64,000 nt of DNA from Flaveria trinervia (lineage: Eukaryota; Streptophyta; Magnoliopsida; Asterales; Asteraceae): NCBI GenBank assembly GCA_025506515.1, contig CM046454.1, positions 37,932,503-37,996,502 of the forward strand, given 5' to 3'. The notes under the pieces are model-generated. The model did not search any database. It saw only the letters and a program-made list of their open reading frames with translations, and had not been told where the DNA came from. Within the stretch, counting starts at the first letter, position 1; each line of letters starts with the position of its first letter. The position numbers and the translations under genes were made by a program. This document shows, piece after piece, positions 1 to 9,916 of this stretch.

Positions 1-526
1 GGTTTTGAGTCCTGAAGTTCAATCTTCTTCCTAGGTGTCTGATAGTAAGGACAAAAGAAAGCAATGTGTCCACACTCTCCACAGTTGTAGCACGACCTGC
101 TATCAACTTTATGATTAAACTTTCTTTGTGGAGATGTGTGTGACACCCTAGTAACATCACTTAGTTTGGGTTTTGACTCTGTTTCTTTTGATGTTTTCTT
201 CTGTTTAACAAAATCAATTGTTTTAACATTTTTAACATCTTTTTCCTTTTGGTTAACTGGTTTTTGACATGAAGCTTGTGAAAGATTAACATTAGCAGTC
301 CTTTTAGATTCAGATTTGACTTTTTTGACTCGGACTTTATATTAAACTTTTCAAATTCTTTTTCCAGATTAACACAAGGATTTTACCCTTTGCCTTTGAA
401 GTGGCCTTCTTTTGTTTTGTTCCAGATTCAATTGATGAACATGAGGAATCTAGATCACTAACAAGAGGAGTGGACACCACATGATCCTTGATGGGGTTGT
501 TATTTACGGTCTACTCTTAGTGTTCA
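1..526 (-). pseudogene. Element A gag, distal part with second CCHC zinc knuckle
   Basis: The minus-strand translation of about 15-110 gives CYNCGECGHIAFFC, a complete C-x2-C-x4-H-x4-C knuckle that binds viral RNA in retroelement nucleocapsids. Between this knuckle and about 526 the frame is Lys/Ser-rich but has several stops, so it is a decayed linker. The protein would continue into protease to the left of the window. Element X has an equivalent second knuckle (CEICGLFNHLIDEC), which supports the reading. Confidence 0.65.
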
Positions 527-1338
527 TCAAGATCTCAGGTGTGGTGGAACCACTTTATAACCCAAACCCTCCCCGTTGTTATGCTCTCTCACTAAGTGTT
601 GGACAATATGAGATGAACTTGTCCAGCTGTGTAGTTTTTGCTTTAAAAAGTTAACTTCTACTTCTAAGACTGCTTTTTGTTCCTTAGTGTCTTCTAGGGA
701 GTTAAGATAGTACCTAACGTCATTAGCTTGGTTAAATGCAACTACTTCAGTTTCCCTAAGCTGTTTGGTCAAAAGGTCTATCTTTTTTTTATAACTATAT
801 TCATTTTGTTTTAAAACTCTATTAGCCTCAGAGCACAGTTGCAAATCCTTTACTAAGTTATCATTATGATCTAATAACCTAGCAAATTTCTCATCTATGC
901 TATATCTAAAAGTATCACAATCAGAACAAGCATGATTTTTAAATAGTTGGTCAGTGGTGCTTACCTGAGGAGGTTCAGAGGAGTTAGCCATCAACACAGC
1001 ATCAGATGTCTCTGGTTCTGATGATTCTGTCATGCTGTTGAAATCACTTCTTCAGGCTTGTAGCTGACCTCAGTTGCAATTGTCTCTTCAATATTTGACA
1101 TCGCTATCTCAACTGCAATATCTCCCTCTCTCGCGGAATCATCATCTAAATCTTCTACACTGGCAATATTAGATTCCCCTGGAAAGACAAACCGAAAGCT
1201 CCAGTCTTGTCCTTTATCATCATGAGCAGTCAAGGCTTTTGGATCATTGCTTGATGAAGTAGAACTGCTAGCTTGCTTGTCTTGACGAGTGAAGGACGAG
1301 AATGGGTTCTCGTTCCCATCTTCTTTGGCTTCACACAT
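527..1338 (-). pseudogene. Element A gag, acidic and coiled-coil extension
   Basis: Two overlapping minus-strand frames (1030-1338 and 527-1033) cover this part. The first is Ser- and Asp/Glu-rich. The second has a long heptad-like helical stretch, from about residue 45 to 135 of its frame, and ends in GLGYKVVPPHLR. Element X has a matching region ending in a GIGYNHTEPP motif, so this is a shared gag extension and not a separate gene. A frameshift near 1030 separates the two halves, and another near 1335 separates them from the zinc knuckle. Coiled coils in sirevirus gag are thought to mediate protein interactions. That role is family knowledge. Confidence 0.65.
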
Positions 1339-1643
1339 TCTCTCTTGAAGTGCCCCTTTTCTCCATAGTTAAAGCAGGTCACTTTACTCTTGTCAAAGCC
1401 AAATGTGGTATCCTTAGTAGCAACCAAGTTCTGTCCGGTCTTTTTCACAAACTTCTTCGCCCTCCGGACAGCACTAGCTAAGGCCCACATAATGTCCATT
1501 CTCTCTAGCTCCATTTCATCCACCTGCTCGTAGTCCTCATCTGCCAGATGGCAGTTTCCAATCATCCCAGCAACAAGTCCATCATAAGAATGAACCACTG
1601 CTACGAAAAGATCCATGCGCTCTCGAGCTACTTCCACAGTCAC
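1230..1643 (-). pseudogene. Element A gag, first zinc-knuckle region (knuckle damaged)
   Basis: The frame contains FDKSKVTCFNYGEKGHFKREC, the usual basic lead-in and knuckle of copia gag. The second metal-binding Cys is Tyr (C-x2-Y-x4-H-x4-C), so this knuckle should not hold zinc normally. Element X has the intact CHKCHRLGHFAREC at the equivalent place, after a similar LEEMDI...QKF/KKF segment. The frame shifts just after the knuckle, into the extension at 1030-1338. Confidence 0.7.
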
Positions 1644-1754
1644 ATTACCTAGGTTCTCGGTCTTCAGTCTAGTAGCATTCGCTTCAGATCCAATGTAATG
1701 GGTACAAGAAGACCATGATGTTTCTGAACCTGAAGGAGAAGCTTGTGAAGGACC

Positions 1755-2540
1755 CTATGAGCTAGACACAATTGCAGTCTGAAGAGGTGCTCCAGACGTC
1801 TTAGCTTGAGGCGTGGCATTGTAAAAAGCTAGATTCTGAGTGTGTGAAGACTTCTGAGCTCTGTACTTCATCCTAGGTGCTTCTTCCCGCAGCTTTAGAA
1901 TGAAGTCATTGATATCCAACTTTGCCAGCATCTCATTCTGTCTTAGATTTGACACAAATGAAGCCCACTTTTCCGGCAATCCGTCTGCGAAATTTGACAC
2001 CTTTTCTTCCATGGTAGTAGCAACACCATGTGTATGCATTTCACTCATCAGATGGTAGAATCTATCAATAACACCGTCCAAACTCTCGTTTCCCATCAAT
2101 GAGAAGTTGTCAAATTCTTTCTTTAGTTCCTTAGCTTTAATTGCCTTCAGCAAAGCATTCCCGTCGTATCTCTTTTCCAGCTCATCCCACAATTTCTTGG
2201 CCTGCTTATTCTCCGAGTACTGGTGGAAAATATTTTTAGGAATAGACTGTGTAATCAATGCATAAACTCTCTTCTCTGTGTTATACTTAACTTTCTGAGC
2301 ATCAGTCATCCCTCCCAAAGTAAGCTTTACCCCATCTGCTCCCACCGGCATACTATACCCAATCTCGATAGCTTCCCACAAATATGGATCCACTCCATTA
2401 AGGTAGATCTCAAAACATTGTTTCCAGTGGGAAACTCATCTAACGTTAAGAGTTTTGGTGGTTTATTATGATTCCCCCTTCACTCTCAAGCAACAGTAGG
2501 TTCTGGATCCTTGAGTCCTTGCCAACATTAACGCTGACAT
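1755..2540 (-). pseudogene. Element A gag, N-terminal UBN2-type capsid domain
   Basis: The minus-strand frame 1755-2393 has the copia gag signature: a WEAIEIGY-like start, then AKKLWDELEKRYDG, a long amphipathic helix ending in EFDNFSL, then the MSEMHTHG and GLPEKW motifs. This is the gag_pre/UBN2 fold that forms virus-like particles. Upstream, to about 2540, the translation resembles the missing N-terminus but needs a frame change near 2400, so the natural start cannot be fixed. The frame ends at 1755 and the next part of gag is in another frame. Confidence 0.75.
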
Positions 2541-2590
2541 CTGATCTTCCTTTTCGATTAACTTTTAAGTGTACTAAATAAACTGTCAAA

Positions 2591-2825
2591 CTGGTGCGAC
2601 TGGGTGATCCGAATGGGCTATTCGTGCGAATGAACTATGCGATTGGTTTAATCGTGCGGCTGAACTAAGCGATTGGTTCAATCGTGCGAATGAAGCTGAT
2701 ACGTATGAACACTGCGAACGGATGGTTCAGTCGTACGAATGGAGATGCGACTCAGTCCAATCGTGGGTCTGGTGTATGTGAATGAAGTCCAGTCGTGCGA
2801 CTGAAGCTGTTGTTTTGCGAAAATT
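2591..2825 (-). repeat. Element A leader array of a TCGTGCGA-centred motif
   Basis: Degenerate copies of a 10-20 bp motif built on ATCGTGCGA and TTCAGTCG recur every 20-40 bp between gag and the primer site. One example is TTCGTGCGAA at 2621-2630, which is palindromic apart from its central TG. The unit occurs in both orientations, with GGTTCA on one side and TGAACC on the other. The same motif recurs in the adjacent LTR (3318-3540). No coding potential is seen. Confidence 0.7.
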
Positions 2826-3010
2826 TCTAGGTTAAACGTGTTTTAGCCGTAAAAATTTGAAATTTCGCAAACCCTTATCGCCTAAGGCCGTAGAAACCGA
2901 AACTTGATGAGCAGGGAACGTCCAAGACAACTTTTGACACAAAAGATTGCGTTTTTAGTGTAAAAAGACAAACTTTTTATCAATCTTGATTGAATCACAC
3001 GTAATCAAGA

Positions 3011-3028
3011 GCCAAAGCTCTCATACCA
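3011..3028 (-). other. Element A primer-binding site
   Basis: The minus strand reads TGGTATGAGAGCTTTGGC. It is one change away from the plant tRNA-iMet primer-site core TGGTATCAGAGC, and it lies a few bases inside the LTR edge. It fixes the element's direction as minus. Confidence 0.75.
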
Positions 3029-3540
3029 CTTATTAGGACCTGGTATTTGAACGAAATACCGAATGATTAACGTGTAAACCAAACCAAATAGTGCGGAATC
3101 CTATTTGATTGGCGATCCAATCAGTGAGAACGCACGTAGAATCAATAAAGTATTGAATCAAACGTTAAGAATCGATTAGGAATCGATCTACAATGTTCTA
3201 TGAACTTGGAGTATCAACTTGGAGGCTTTTGGACGGCTAGGGTACGTCTGGAGTCGAAATAGAATGAAAGCTCTATTTTTTCCACGAATTGGGTTGTATT
3301 TATAGGTTAGTCTTGTTCATTCGAGCAACTGAACCATTAGTATGGTTCAGTCGTGCGATTGAACCATGCGGTTGATTCATCCGCACGACCGAGTGTTCAA
3401 TCGTGCGACTGAGCCAATCTTATGTTACAAACATACAACTGATCCAGTCTCCTGGTTCAGTCGTGCGATTGAGTCATTCGTATGAAGTTATTCATGCGTA
3501 TGGTCCATTCGCATGGGCCATTCGTATGAGAACTTCATTT
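3029..3540 (-). repeat. Element A 5' LTR (inner part) with palindromic motif array
   Basis: The LTR begins next to the primer site; plus-strand TATTAGGACC may be a mutated TGTTAGGACC end. From 3318 to 3540 it carries an array of GGTTCAGTCGTGCGA units in both orientations. Positions 3328-3351 form an inverted repeat with 10-bp perfect arms (ACTGAACCAT and ATGGTTCAGT) and a 4-base loop. A second one at 3344-3365 has 10-bp arms with one mismatch. I could not find the outer end, so the LTR may extend further right. Confidence 0.6.
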
Positions 3541-4463
3541 TGTTAAGTTTGAACGTATTAATTAACATAACATTATGTGTAACAATTCAAACAACCACAA
3601 ACCTAATTAACCAATTCAACATCGACTCATTAATGAAATATTAAACATTATAAATAACAAACAACCAATATCATTTCATTAATCATTCCAAACATTATAT
3701 CAGAATCAGACAAACAAGATCTATTACATTCATATTATGATCTAGGGACAAACATGTATCAACAAACCTTAAAATGAATCTTACTCAAACTAAAAGAACT
3801 TACTTCATCATCAAAATTAGTGTTATTCGACATATTTGATATCTACTAAAAATAATAAACCATAACATTAAATTAACTATATGTGTTATAAAAGTTTAGC
3901 ATATCTAGAACAAGAATGAGTTGATCCTCTTACCAGCTACATAAAACCATTTAGGTTGTTTATAACTTGTAAGCAAGGAACATAATGCTCATTTAGGAAG
4001 AACTCTAAATCTAATTTCATAGAAATATGAAGTTGAAATTTTGAAAATATATTTTACCATTCAATAGTTTACCATTCATAGAGCTCTAAATCTAATTTCT
4101 CAAATACAGTTTACCATTTCAAATTTCAAACAATAACCAATTTGATGGCGAATCAAAAACAATAAGCAGATAGTCTAACAAAACTCAAAATTAAAAAATA
4201 AGCACTCTAGTCATGAATAAAAACAAATACACGTCACCTTGCTTATGGGCCATTTAAAAAACAATGAGAGATGGTGATTTCAAAATAAAATTAAACAATT
4301 TCATAGAAATATGAACTATAAATCCAATTTCACAAATACACGTCACCTTGTTGCAATATTGATTTGAGATGAAATTAAGCAATTTCATAAAACAAAATTA
4401 AGCAATTACAAAAAATTAAGAAATTTCAAAAACAAATTAAGCAATTCCATAATATTAAACAAT
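3541..4463. other. AT-rich non-coding stretch between elements A and V
   Basis: No credible ORF is present. The DNA is very AT-rich, with loosely repeated AAATTAAGCAATTTCATA-like words between about 4260 and 4460. It may hold the outer part of element A's LTR or the original insertion site of element V. I see no gene or RNA. Confidence 0.5.
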
Positions 4464-5212
4464 TGTAGTTGTTGCAGGACCGTTAGAAGGGGTGATGCAC
4501 TCTTACAACACAACAACACGAGTGAGGAAAGTTCTTTAGAACACTTAATAGACCAAACAGGGAACTGATTTAACTATTATGAGAGATTCTAAGAACACAA
4601 GTAAAATAGAAAGAACAAGATAACAATACGAGTATTTGGTTTTCAAGATTGCAGTATATTGCTTCTCAAGTTCTATTATAAAGTGTGGATACATAAGACT
4701 AGACAACAAAATCAAATGTAGAGTCGAAAGGCAGATTGCCTTTTGACTAGTGATTATGACATGCCATAGCTCACATCCTAATATATTACCATAAAGGATA
4801 AAGTACATAAAGTAGAAAGCTCAGACTCAAGACCTCAATGTATAGTATTCCAAAAGCTTGGACCTTTTCACCAACTTGTGAAAGTTGTGAGTTCAAACAG
4901 AGTTGCAGCGAAAAGGTAGTCCAGCTTTATGGAAAAGTACATCAGATAATAGCATGTACATAAAAGTCTTGGATGAAATCAGTCTTTATAAAATGTTTCG
5001 GAAGACTTTGTCTTTGAAGCTTTTGAATACTTCATATTTACCTTCAGAAGATATTGGTCTTGGCTTCGGAATGTTTTACACTTAGAGTATTTCTGACGTT
5101 AGGTGTAAAACTTCCGAAGCATTTCTACTTCATCGCTTCAGTGTATCCATGCAGAGAGACTTTAGATGCTTTGAATGTTTTTGGTTACATCAGACTTGTT
5201 GGAATCCTTACA
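4464..5212 (-). repeat. Element V 3' LTR with CTTCCGAAG motifs
   Basis: The plus-strand right end is ...GGAATCCTTACA, directly followed by the polypurine tract. The left end is probably TGTAGTTG at 4464, although TG at 4470 is also possible. Between 4990 and 5125 there are several CTTCCGAAG/CTTCGGAAG-like words. A large imperfect inverted repeat at 5063-5120 has arms GCTTCGGAA-TGTTTTACAC and GTGTAAAACTTCCGAAGC with one bulged base. About 525 bp of this LTR (4687-5212) aligns, reversed, with two places inside gypsy T's LTRs. Confidence 0.75.
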
Positions 5213-5519
5213 AACTCCCCATAGGCTGATGCTACCAAAACATTTGAAGAACTTCATCAATTGACAGTCCTCATCATGATGATGACCAGGCCTTTCTTCA
5301 TTAGATGGCCAGGATCACTCAGACTTTCATAGTATCATCTTATTTCAAAGAGATCATGCAGAGGTAGGTTAAATAAGTCTTGCCATGTGTAGACATTCAC
5401 ACCACCTTGAACCCTATTCACATGCCATCTTTCAGATTAGTTGTGAAGATACAGGATAAGATGGGTCTCTCAGAAGCAAGAGAAGTCACTTGGATTGGAG
5501 TTGTTTGGGTTGCCTCTTC
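5213..5519 (-). other. Element V polypurine tract and short 3' untranslated stretch
   Basis: Minus-strand CAGCCTATGGGGAGTT (5213-5228) lies directly upstream of the LTR start TGTAAGGATTCC. This is where plus-strand DNA synthesis is primed in LTR elements. Between here and about 5520 I see no frame that can be joined to the third ORF with confidence. Confidence 0.65.
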
Positions 5520-8190
5520 ATGCACTCCCTCAGGTTGATCTGACTCATTCTAAGACGTGGAGGTGGATGGTTTGGACTTCTTCTCTTTGACTTTGGTCTA
5601 GAAGCCATCCTCTTCTTCCTCTTTGATGTCTTTAACTAAGAAGACTGATCTACAACACCTTGTTAATCAGTCTTAACTTGCTTAGTTCGATGTTCATCCC
5701 TCACAGGTTCAGAATGAGAGGGAGGTTGACACAGCTGAGGATCAAAAGATGAAGTTTGTGAGGCTCAATAGGAGGTCCAGGTTGTGTTGTCTCAAAACTC
5801 CACCTTAACCTCCACTTCTTGAGGGATGTGACTTGGTGGGGAGTGTAAGTCAACAAGTTCTCCTCTTTTGATCTTTTACTTGATCACCCTAATGTGCTCA
5901 TCCATAGTAAATAGAGACATAGGGCCAAGTCTCCTTACGGAGAATCCATACAACTTTAAGAAGCTCATCATTCTTTTTCCGTCAGCAGACTTCTTCATAC
6001 TCTTTTGAATGATGGCTCTTGACTTTGCAACATCTTCGCTTAATTTTCTCTTTGTTGGTTTATGTTCTTTGAGTACTTCAAGCTCAAGCTATTTGAGATA
6101 CTCAAACTCTATGTACTCAAAGGACTAGGGAAGATATGCAAATACCTAGTATAGACCTACGGCACTCAGGTAGTTGATCATATTGATCCTATCAATCTCT
6201 TTGTCTACCTAAGGTTCTTGTGGAGCCACAACCTCCTATGCAGGACTTTCTTGAACTGGGGAGAGAGTGGGAACATGCTTATATAATCTCTCTTGTCTCC
6301 TCTCCTCTTTGATTTGAAGAAGTAACTTTGCATCCTCTGCTTCCTTTCTCTCTCTTGACACTTCCTTGTCAGCCAGTTCATTAAGTTATTCTAAGGGGAT
6401 ATATATAATCTCATCAATGTCTATTTCTTGGTTTGCTGATAAGTAATGCCGACTGCCCTCAACTCATCATTTTAAGTGTTTGGTCTGGGGGAAGCCATGA
6501 TTTCAACTTCCATGAACCCTGTAAACCTAGAAAAACTTTTCTCCCCTTAGCTTCCTTTTACTCTCTCTTTCTCTCTCCTCCTCAATCTCCTCAGAAGTCA
6601 TTTTCCTTTTCCCTTTGTCACTCACAAACTTTTATGACTCAGGCTGGAAAGAGCTTTGACCTTTATTGCTTGGTGTAGCCTCCAGGCTCTAGCCGCAGAG
6701 AGGTTGTGATACATCTTCACTAGCAGGTGCTTCACTGAAGGAATGAATTGCTAAAGTAGTTGTAGGTGTGACAGGGCTTTCAGACTCTACCACTGGTCCT
6801 TCAATCAAGGTTTCCCCTTCGAAGTTAATATTAGGGTATGCCTCAACATCCAATTGACCAATAGTATTACCTAATTGCCTTTGTCTCCTTCTAAGACTAG
6901 ACTCTTTAGTAATTCTATCTTGAATCCTTTGTGCTAGCGTGTCATGTTGTGTATATTGGCTTGGATTGACAAGTGGCATGTTGATCAAGTCAAGACCTTC
7001 ATAGTAGTTCAGGGTTGGAAAATTGAAGACTTCTTGCTGCCCTTGAACTCTTTGAAAAATAAGGGCTTTTCTGTTTGCATCATACATCCACCCTATGATG
7101 TAGTTGGAAGTTCCTTGAGGTGGAGATGATACAGCCCTGGTATGCCTTCCTCAAAAAGACTCTAAATGTAGGATTCAATTGAGTTCACATCAATGTGAAC
7201 TTGAGGAAGTTGCTGAGTACGGATAGTTGCAAATGAAGATGGTGAGTCCTCAATATCTGTGCTCTATGAAGAACTCCTAAGTTCTATGTTTGTGGTGACT
7301 TTCTCCCCTTTTTTGGTAGCATCACCCACTTGCATAGGTGAACTAGAGGTTAGATCAACCATATTAACAAGTTACTCTCTCCCTAGTTGAGCTCTTTTTA
7401 AAGGTCTCCCAGCTAGTTTTTCCTTAAGATAGGATATCTCAAGTCGCTGATCATTGACCCTGTTTTGCAAGGTAGTCACCTGAGATTCAAGATGACTAAC
7501 CTTGGAAACTAGGTAGGTGCATGTTTTTGATGGTTTTTGCACCTTTAACCTCAGATTCCCCTCATCTTCATCAGAAGAATAATAGGGGGAGTGAGAAAAT
7601 TGGACCAAAGTCTTCTCTCTCACCACCAGCATAAACTTCTTGGCTGTTGGTTTTCCTCTGCTCAATGACAACTTAGTTGAAGTGTCAATAGGCTGAGTTG
7701 CCATGGTTGAGGTCTTAACATTTTGGTGACAAGGACTGTTTCTACCCTTGAGAAGCCAATAGTTGGCTTCTTCAAAATTTTAAAGATATCGGGATTAATC
7801 TGTCCCAATTTAAGGATATTACATGTTTCCCTCAACTGTGAGCCCCATTCACAATTGAAATATCTTCTTTGGGGAAGAACACCTCACCTTCTTCATCATC
7901 CAGCTAAAGATGATTGTTGATGATAGCCAGAGTGATAAATATTTTTCTCCCCTATATTATGGCATACAGTGCCTTATCCCCATCCATAATGACCTCTTGG
8001 CAGGTCTTCCAAAATTCAAGCATTAATCCTCATACAAAGTAGGATCAATGGTAAGGGATGTGAAGTAGTTTGATAGAGCAAGAAATCGGAAAATCTCTGA
8101 GAAACTATCATCTTTCTCAGAGTTCAACAGATCAACCTGGTTATGTTGCTTGTGAAGTTGCATGGACAAATTAGGGTGTTTTGGAGATTT
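5520..8190 (-). pseudogene. Element V third ORF (env-like position), badly decayed
   Basis: Near 8009-8046 the minus strand encodes DPTLYED then MLEFW, with a one-base deletion between them. This matches the P-x-[IL]-Y-x6-F-W signature seen in elements W and X. Downstream, 7372-7704 encodes a Ser/Lys-rich stretch, an acidic patch (YYSSDEDEG) and a helical coil (VSHLESQVTTLQNRVNDQRL). Frame 6689-7087 continues with a basic RRRQRQLG patch. Many stops and frameshifts separate the pieces. The function is unknown. The ORF sits where the env-like ORF of sireviruses sits, but I see no convincing signal peptide or membrane anchor. Confidence 0.6.
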
Positions 8191-8389
8191 AGATTGGCCA
8201 TTTTGAGAAGCTTAAGGGTGAAGTAAGATGAAGAACAAAGGCGGTTTGAGAGAATTTAGGTCAAGGAAGTAATGCACATGAAGATGATAGTGAAAGAGGG
8301 AGGAATCGTTGGGTTTATATGTGAAAAAGATCTAAGAAAAAGTTAATGAAAGAGGATAAACTTTGAAATCGGGAAGTCAGTCCCACCTT

Positions 8390-8870
8390 TGAAAAAGTAG
8401 TTTTATTTTGCCCAAAAAGTAGTTTTCTTGGAAGTCAAGAAATCTTCTGAAGGTTATTTTGCTTCGGAAGTTCTTGAAGAAAAGCTTCCGAAGGCAAATT
8501 GACTTCAGAAGATATTTCAAAGACTTTTGAGAATTTTGCTTCACAAGAGATTTAAAACTCAGAGGTTTTTATTTTATGAAGAATTAAAACTTCTGAAGAG
8601 AAATTGCTTTCGGAAAAAAATTTGTTCTTATAAAACATACAAGTATTTAAGTTGATAACAAGCTTCGAATGATATTACAAAAATTTCTTCCAAAGGTAAA
8701 ACTACCTAAGTAGATATTTGTTTTCTAAGTCAAAAGTTTCTTTTGAAGGTAATTTTAAATCATTCGAAGGATAAAAATATCAAAATTTTCAAAAATATAA
8801 GGAATAGCTTTTTAAAAGATTTTACTTCCAAAGAGAATAAGGGCTTATGAAGGTGATAAAATAGACAACT
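8390..8870 (-). repeat. Element V pol-to-third-ORF spacer with the same CTTCCGAAG array
   Basis: Words such as CTTCTGAAGG, GCTTCGGAAG, GCTTCCGAAGG and CTTCAGAAG recur here in both orientations. Positions 8444-8511 form a long nested inverted repeat: outer CTTCTGAAG/CTTCAGAAG, inner ATTTTGCTTCGGAAG/CTTCCGAAGGCAAAT. The motif is the one found in this element's LTR at 5063-5120. No coding frame is present. It lies immediately upstream, in the sense direction, of the third ORF. Confidence 0.75.
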
Positions 8871-8917
8871 TAGGACACATAGGTTTTAGAAATAATATGA
8901 TTTAGTTTTAAGAAAAG

Positions 8918-9089
8918 CTACTCAAAGTTAATCATCCCAATAGCTAATACAAGATATTTGAATCTTTGTTCATCAAAAGCTTTGGTGAACAGATCAGCAT
9001 ATTGTTCGTTTGTGTTAACCTTGACTAGTTTGATTAATCCCTTTTCAAAGTTATCTCTAATCAAATGATACCTATTATTGATGTGCTTT
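8918..9089 (-). pseudogene. Element V RNase H, C-terminal fragment
   Basis: The frame reads TKHINNRYHLIRDN, then VNTNEQYADLFTKAFDEQRF and LAIGM. This is the conserved end of copia RNase H (TKHI...H.IRD...ADxxTK). In the complete protein this domain removes RNA from the RNA-DNA hybrid. The frame runs unbroken for about 55 codons and is then cut by the LTR end of element W; the codons beyond 9090 belong to W. The rest of V's pol is outside the window. Confidence 0.85.
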
Positions 9090-9837
9090 GTGTTAGGGTG
9101 TGAGATTGATATTCTCATAAGGATAGAATATGATGATTGAGATAATGATTGTATTGCAGAATCAAACAATCAAGAAACATTGAATGCAAGAAATACTCAT
9201 AAATGTACTTTGTATAAATTAAAGTGATAGGTTAGAATGAATGCTAGGGTTTGAGCATTAAACAGTAACAATACTCCTTAAGAGGATAAGACTAAACAAA
9301 ATATTCTGATTGTCTATAATGTCAATCAACAGTCACCTCGCATACGAGGTTTTCTATTCTATTTATAGGTTGACAAAATATCTTTTTATAAAATAACTAA
9401 ACTACCCCTGACCTTTACATCAGAACTTGCCTAAGTCTTTATCAACATTTCTTTTGTTCATCTGCATTGACTAATGCAGATGTGTTGATCTTGATCAACA
9501 TTTTCTCTTTGACTTCAGCATTAGTGTTGGTCATCAGCATTGACAAATGCGGATGAACAAACACTTATGCGCATTTGTTGTCGGTCATCCGCATTAGTTA
9601 ATATGGATGTACAAAACTTGTCAGCATTTCTTGCCAACTATCCGCATTTGTTAATGTGGAAGAACAAACACTTATGCGCATATGTTCTATGTCTTCCGCA
9701 TAACAAATGTCAATAGCCACAGTTGTCTTCTTTGCAGATTCTTCATCCGTATTAATGTTTGTACTTGGAGGATTTCCAGTAGAACAACCATCAACCCACC
9801 ACTACAATTTGCATGCATGATCCTTTCAGGTCCAACA
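9090..9837 (-). repeat. Element W 3' LTR with CCGCATT/AATGCGG palindromes
   Basis: The right end is ...GGTCCAACA, followed by a polypurine tract. The left end is TGTTAGGGTG at about 9090, where element V's RNase H breaks off. From 9440 to 9730 the LTR is packed with CATCCGCATT and AATGCGGATG words. Positions 9459-9482 form a perfect inverted repeat with 10-bp arms (CATCTGCATT, loop GACT, AATGCAGATG). Position 9531 onward has a similar one with a single mismatch, and GTTGATCTTGATCAAC lies at 9484-9499. Confidence 0.75.
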
Positions 9838-9855
9838 ATACTCCCCCTAAGGATT
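9838..9855 (-). other. Element W polypurine tract
   Basis: Minus-strand CCTTAGGGGGAGTAT directly precedes the LTR start TGTTGGACCTG. The run of Gs is nearly the same as in elements V and X, which supports a common origin for these three elements. Confidence 0.75.
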
Positions 9856-9916
9856 ATACAGCCTATGTTCTTCAAGGGTTAGATGGTGGTTGAGGTTGGG
9901 AAGATTTTGCTGGGTT

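Larger units (their letters stand above)
1..3540 (-). mobile_element. Element A: partial sirevirus-like Ty1/copia retrotransposon (gag end and part of 5' LTR)
   Basis: Reading on the minus strand, the order is LTR sequence above 3029, a primer site at 3011-3028, a leader with a repeat array, a long gag and then the window edge. The pol genes lie to the left of the window. Gag has a UBN2-type domain, a CCHC knuckle, a coiled-coil extension and a second CCHC knuckle. This extended layout is known from the Sirevirus genus of copia elements, so that assignment is inference. The outer LTR end was not found. The reading frame is broken several times. Confidence 0.75.
4464..9089 (-). mobile_element. 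Element V: sirevirus-like copia, 3' half, interrupted by element W
   Basis: On the minus strand the order is the C-terminal end of RNase H (8918-9089), a spacer with a palindrome array (8390-8870), a decayed third ORF (8190-5520), a polypurine tract (5213-5227) and the 3' LTR (4464-5212). The RNase H stops abruptly where element W's LTR begins at about 9090. The missing 5' part must lie beyond W, outside the window. A third ORF after pol is characteristic of Sirevirus-type copia elements. Confidence 0.75.
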
